Part shown: positions 61,428 through 64,000 of the stretch, piece after piece
Position numbering within the stretch: position 1 is the first letter of the stretch
Layout: the number at the start of each line of letters is the position of its first letter
Source of the DNA: Sporosarcina sp. FSL W7-1349
Lineage (GTDB): Bacteria; Bacillota; Bacilli; Bacillales_A; Planococcaceae
Length of the DNA stretch: 64,000 nucleotides
Direction: 5' to 3'
Assembly (NCBI RefSeq): GCF_038003045.1
Contig: NZ_JBBOOK010000002.1
Span: 806,001 to 870,000, forward strand
Notes under the pieces: model-generated
Told to the model about the DNA's origin: nothing
The model's input: the letters and a program-made list of their open reading frames with translations, nothing else
Databases searched by the model: none
Program-made: the position numbers and the translations under genes

Positions 61428-62735
61428 ATGTCTGCCCGACCTTTCTTTAAAATGATGTGGCTTGCCGCAATTTTGGCTTTGGGAGCTTGTTCGCAAGAGT
61501 CGAAAGTTGCTACGGATCCGCCCGGGCCTGCCGAGCAGTCCGAGAGTTCTTCCCATTCCGCCGATCCTACAACAGATTTGACTGCTACTCCTATTGAGAC
61601 GACTGTTTCCATCCAAAAGATCTTCCTTGATACGAAAGAGTTGAAAACCCCAACCCCTGCCATGTTGATGAATGAGCTCCCGTACGTACCGGTCCAGCCG
61701 GTTTTCAAATCATTGGGAATGAATATCGGCTGGGATCCGGAGGAACAATTGCTTACGTTACAAGATAGTGAGAAGACAATCACATTATTTATTGGAGAAA
61801 ACGAGGCGGAAGTGAATGAACTGAGGTTCCCCCTTCAAGCGGCAGCCGAGGAAATAGATGGAACGCTGCAAGTGCCGCTGCATTTGGTGCAGGATGCCAC
61901 GGGAGCCGCTGTTTACTGGGATCCCTATACTTCCGAAGTCTCCATTATTACTAGAAAATTCATGAATGAAAACAATATTAGCAGGGCTGACTTGGATGAA
62001 GCGATCCATGAATATTTGGAAGATGCTGCTGCGAAACAGAAGGATTCACAGTCTACGGAAAGCGTAGAGCCTCAAATAGAAAAGAAGCCGAAACCCCCTG
62101 TCGATCTGAAGAAACTGGACGGGATGTATGCGGGATTTAGAAGTGATATGGGCGGATATGAATGCGGCGGCATGTGTTGGGATTTCTATACGTTCCTGCC
62201 GAAGAAAAAGGTATTCATCGGCCTGCCAGCAAATGGAGGGCCGGAGACGATTGATTGTAAAAAGGAGGAGTGCCTGACGTACTCGATCAGCAACGGTCAG
62301 CTCAAGCTGAGCACCGGAGAATCATTGCCTATCGAGAAGTCGGAGAAAGGCTCGCTTGTCATAAATGAAATTTCATTGGATCATGTGGAACCCGTCTCGA
62401 GCGACATGAATTTGAATGACACCTACACGTATTTGGGATACTCCGGCTTGATCGGCATTACGCCGGCCGCCAATTCATGGAGATACACATTGACCTTGCG
62501 CACGGATGGCACCTTCGAACTGTCCGGCTTGAGCCTTGGCAGTCTGACGGTAACCGGTGATATTTCAACCCATGCCAGCCAAACCGGTAAAGAGGAGCAA
62601 GGGACGTATGAGATTCAAAACAATACGATTACGATGATAAGCGACAATGGGAAACTCCATAGAACCTTGTTCTTCCTGCATAATTCGGATGTGAAGGATA
62701 TCCAGATCGGGTTGAGGAATTATTATGTGGATTAA
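61428..62735 (+). CDS. Lipoprotein with copper-amine-oxidase N-terminal (stalk) domain
   Basis: A 435-residue protein. Seen: lipoprotein signal ending LALGACSQES with lipid Cys21, a low-complexity linker (to 60), then two copies of the copper-amine-oxidase-N fold, VSIQKIFLDTKELKTPTPAMLMNELPYVPVQPVFKSLGMNIGWDPEEQLLTLQ near 60-110 and LRFPLQAAAEEIDGTLQVPLHLVQDATGAAVYWDPYTSEVSII near 125-170. Residues 215-435 form a beta-rich C-terminal domain of no recognised family with CGGMCWDFYTF and CKKEECL cysteine pairs. Exported and tethered to the membrane. Strong TAAGGAGG start. Confidence 0.82.
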   Translation: MSARPFFKMMWLAAILALGACSQESKVATDPPGPAEQSESSSHSADPTTDLTATPIETTVSIQKIFLDTKELKTPTPAMLMNELPYVPVQPVFKSLGMNIGWDPEEQLLTLQDSEKTITLFIGENEAEVNELRFPLQAAAEEIDGTLQVPLHLVQDATGAAVYWDPYTSEVSIITRKFMNENNISRADLDEAIHEYLEDAAAKQKDSQSTESVEPQIEKKPKPPVDLKKLDGMYAGFRSDMGGYECGGMCWDFYTFLPKKKVFIGLPANGGPETIDCKKEECLTYSISNGQLKLSTGESLPIEKSEKGSLVINEISLDHVEPVSSDMNLNDTYTYLGYSGLIGITPAANSWRYTLTLRTDGTFELSGLSLGSLTVTGDISTHASQTGKEEQGTYEIQNNTITMISDNGKLHRTLFFLHNSDVKDIQIGLRNYYVD

Positions 62736-62748
62736 GCATGGTAAACAG

Positions 62749-62782
62749 AGACACCGGCCCTACGGATGGCCGGTGTCTTTTT
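62749..62782 (+). terminator. Hairpin terminator of the lipoprotein gene
   Basis: AGACACCGGCC pairs perfectly with GGCCGGTGTCT with an eight-base loop and TTTT after it. Confidence 0.88.
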
Positions 62783-62859
62783 GCTGTCACTGTGGAACTT
62801 TATCTGTTTACAGGTGGTCCACTACAGAAAGGCGACAAGGCAAAGGAGGAAAAAGTTAA

Positions 62860-63183
62860 ATGGGTATGCTCAATTTCGCCAGCATCACACTCGGCCTTAT
62901 TGCGTGGATCCTGCCAATTGTTTATTTAAAGCGAATGGATCGGCCCGGCCATCGGAAATGGGTCATCCTCTCCGTAATAAGTATGGGAGCGTGTTCGATT
63001 TCCTTCGCTTTCCAAATCATATATACCCATCATCTCGTCAAAAAAGAGGATTGGTCGTCCCTTTTGGACACAATGGGTGCTGTCGGAACCGCTGCAATCA
63101 TACTCCTGTTGGTGACGATCGGTTTGAATGGATTGGCGATGTTGGGCTATTACAAAATACGGGATGGTGATGAAGAAAATTGA
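62860..63183 (+). CDS. Small three-helix membrane protein, function unknown
   Basis: A 107-residue protein with three membrane segments (about 6-23, 35-55 and 70-97) and short charged loops (KRMDRPGHRKW, HHLVKKEDWSSLLDTMG). Start after AAAGGAGG. No known family recognised; it resembles small unassigned membrane proteins common in Bacillus. Single gene behind a strong terminator. Confidence 0.7.
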   Translation: MGMLNFASITLGLIAWILPIVYLKRMDRPGHRKWVILSVISMGACSISFAFQIIYTHHLVKKEDWSSLLDTMGAVGTAAIILLLVTIGLNGLAMLGYYKIRDGDEEN

Positions 63184-63344
63184 ATCTTGATACCAAGATG
63201 CAGTAGCCGGAAGCTCTAGGCAAGGAACGAACGAAAAAAATGTAAGAAAAAAAGCAGTTTCCTCAACGCTTACGACAGTATTCAAAAAGAGATAGATAAA
63301 GGTAGAATTGGTTTCAAACGGAATTATATAAGATGTTAAAAACC

Positions 63345-63418
63345 GGCGCCTGTGCGGAAACTCACAGGTTTGTTCCACTTAAAGTTTAAACAACCATAAA
63401 AGTTTGATCACAGGCACC
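63345..63418. repeat. Structured ~74-bp repeat, copy B
   Basis: Outer GGCGCCTGTGC pairs with CACAGGCACC, with an inner stem around GGTTTGTT and AACAACC. It aligns with copy A at 58239-58322, sharing TTTAAACAA, CAT, AAAGT and the flanking arms. It lies between convergent genes and ends one base before the GIY-YIG stop codon. Confidence 0.7.
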
Positions 63419-63419
63419 C

Positions 63420-63776
63420 TTATCTATAAAAAGCCTTGTCTATATTGTATTTCGACTTAAGCTCATTGATAATATACGTTTCGTAAATTTCCCGATGTAC
63501 AGGGTCTTCTACGACACATACCTCAATTTTGGTGACTTCATCCCGGTGATTTTTGATCGGGGATACCGTATCCTCAAAATGTTTTTTAATTCTCGGTCTC
63601 AGCTTCCTTGCTTTCCCGACGAATAAGAGCTCTTGGTTTTTGTTATAGAACATGAAGATGCCGCCCTTGTCCCGAGGAATCGAATGGAAATCCGAAAATC
63701 CGTACGTATTACTTTCTTCAAGGTTGTCTCGTTTAGTGATGGTCACCGCGGGTTCTGGAATAGTTATGTTTATCAA
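63420..63776 (-). CDS. GIY-YIG nuclease-family protein
   Basis: A 118-residue protein. Seen: the GIY-YIG-type motif GGIFMFYNKNQELLFVGKARKLRPRIKKHF at residues 38-67, where the two hallmark strands read GIFMFY and LLFVGKA with Arg at the catalytic position in the following helix. The fourth strand region holds EIYETYIINELKSKYNIDKA with its Glu. It resembles small standalone GIY-YIG proteins and UvrC-N-like domains. It starts at TTG behind GGAGG. Role in DNA repair or mobile elements is not proven. Single gene. Confidence 0.85.
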   Translation of the reverse strand: MINITIPEPAVTITKRDNLEESNTYGFSDFHSIPRDKGGIFMFYNKNQELLFVGKARKLRPRIKKHFEDTVSPIKNHRDEVTKIEVCVVEDPVHREIYETYIINELKSKYNIDKAFYR

Positions 63777-63919
63777 TGACGTTCCTCCTTCAATTTCTTA
63801 TTAAACCTTATCATACCTTGAATCGGGATACTCATGTAATTGTAATGCGGTTGCCTACTTAAGCGAAGCGGTAAGGTAAGTACTGTTTTTCTGATTAAAG
63901 TTTATAAGGTGGTGATTGC

Positions 63920-64000
63920 ATGCCAAGCAATGACATTAAGGAACAACTTATAGAAAAATTAAAACAACAGGTGAATCCTGATTTCATCATCCTTTTTGGT
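63920..64000 (+). CDS. N-terminal fragment of a nucleotidyltransferase-domain protein, cut by the window edge
   Basis: ATG 63920 opens MPSNDIKEQLIEKLKQQVNP, then DFIILFG, the lead-in to the GS-containing motif of Pol-beta-like nucleotidyltransferases. Candidates are MntA-type antitoxin or aminoglycoside-type enzymes; only 27 codons are visible. The GGTGGTGATT region upstream acts as the ribosome-binding site. Confidence 0.6.
   Translation, partial: MPSNDIKEQLIEKLKQQVNPDFIILFG

Overview
The window looks like a chromosomal segment of a low-to-moderate GC, endospore-forming Firmicute, probably of the Planococcaceae/Bacillaceae (Sporosarcina-like). This rests on a spore photoproduct lyase with B. 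subtilis-like cysteine spacing, strong AGGAGG ribosome-binding sites with frequent TTG/GTG starts, hairpin-plus-T-run terminators, and Bacillus-type families (CitMHS with a CitA/CitB-type two-component system, MetNPQ, Mqo, DUF4317, DUF2500). The species assignment is inference.

Layout. 1-28 kb is mostly ordinary core or accessory metabolism in short transcription units: PhzF-like isomerase, PgeF-like purine phosphorylase, SelO, SplB, a MetNPQ methionine importer beside an M20 amidohydrolase, a GatC-like small protein with an amidase, an ECF S component, malate:quinone oxidoreductase, hot-dog and MBL-fold enzymes, a very large protein with two isoprenoid-synthase-like domains, and a citrate sensor/regulator/transporter set. 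29.1-32.7 kb is a mobile-element nest: a group II intron with its reverse transcriptase and an IS1182-family element, both at the same palindromic, terminator-like hairpin. The hairpin is duplicated as a 27-bp direct repeat around the IS.

32.8-55.9 kb, all on the minus strand, is the most distinctive part: a catabolic island for an aromatic compound. It encodes a Rieske ring-hydroxylating dioxygenase (alpha and beta), a BphB-like cis-dihydrodiol dehydrogenase, a type I extradiol ring-cleavage dioxygenase, an alpha/beta hydrolase, a ThDP-dependent lyase/decarboxylase, an aldehyde dehydrogenase, an aspartate-dehydrogenase-like protein, two more VOC/SDR enzymes, a cupin, an MFS transporter, two NitT/TauT/Ssu-type ABC importers and an IclR regulator. 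No Rieske-type flavin reductase is present. Instead a ferredoxin and a two-subunit 2-oxoacid:ferredoxin oxidoreductase sit in the same gene string. My main hypothesis is that 2-oxoacid oxidation supplies reduced ferredoxin to the dioxygenase. A roughly 23-bp motif recurs upstream of the cupin-led operon, the MFS gene and the second ABC importer, and is a good candidate for the IclR operator.

55.9-64 kb returns to small units: a PaaI-like thioesterase, an SDR, an unrecognised 677-residue protein co-transcribed with a small protein of six 15-residue Ca-binding-type repeats, DUF2500 and copper-amine-oxidase-N-like lipoprotein genes, a GIY-YIG protein and the start of a nucleotidyltransferase. 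Other hidden structure includes two similar TetR-type operators 40 kb apart, a pair of ~80-bp structured repeats, a frameshifted paralog relic and a broken coiled-coil gene.
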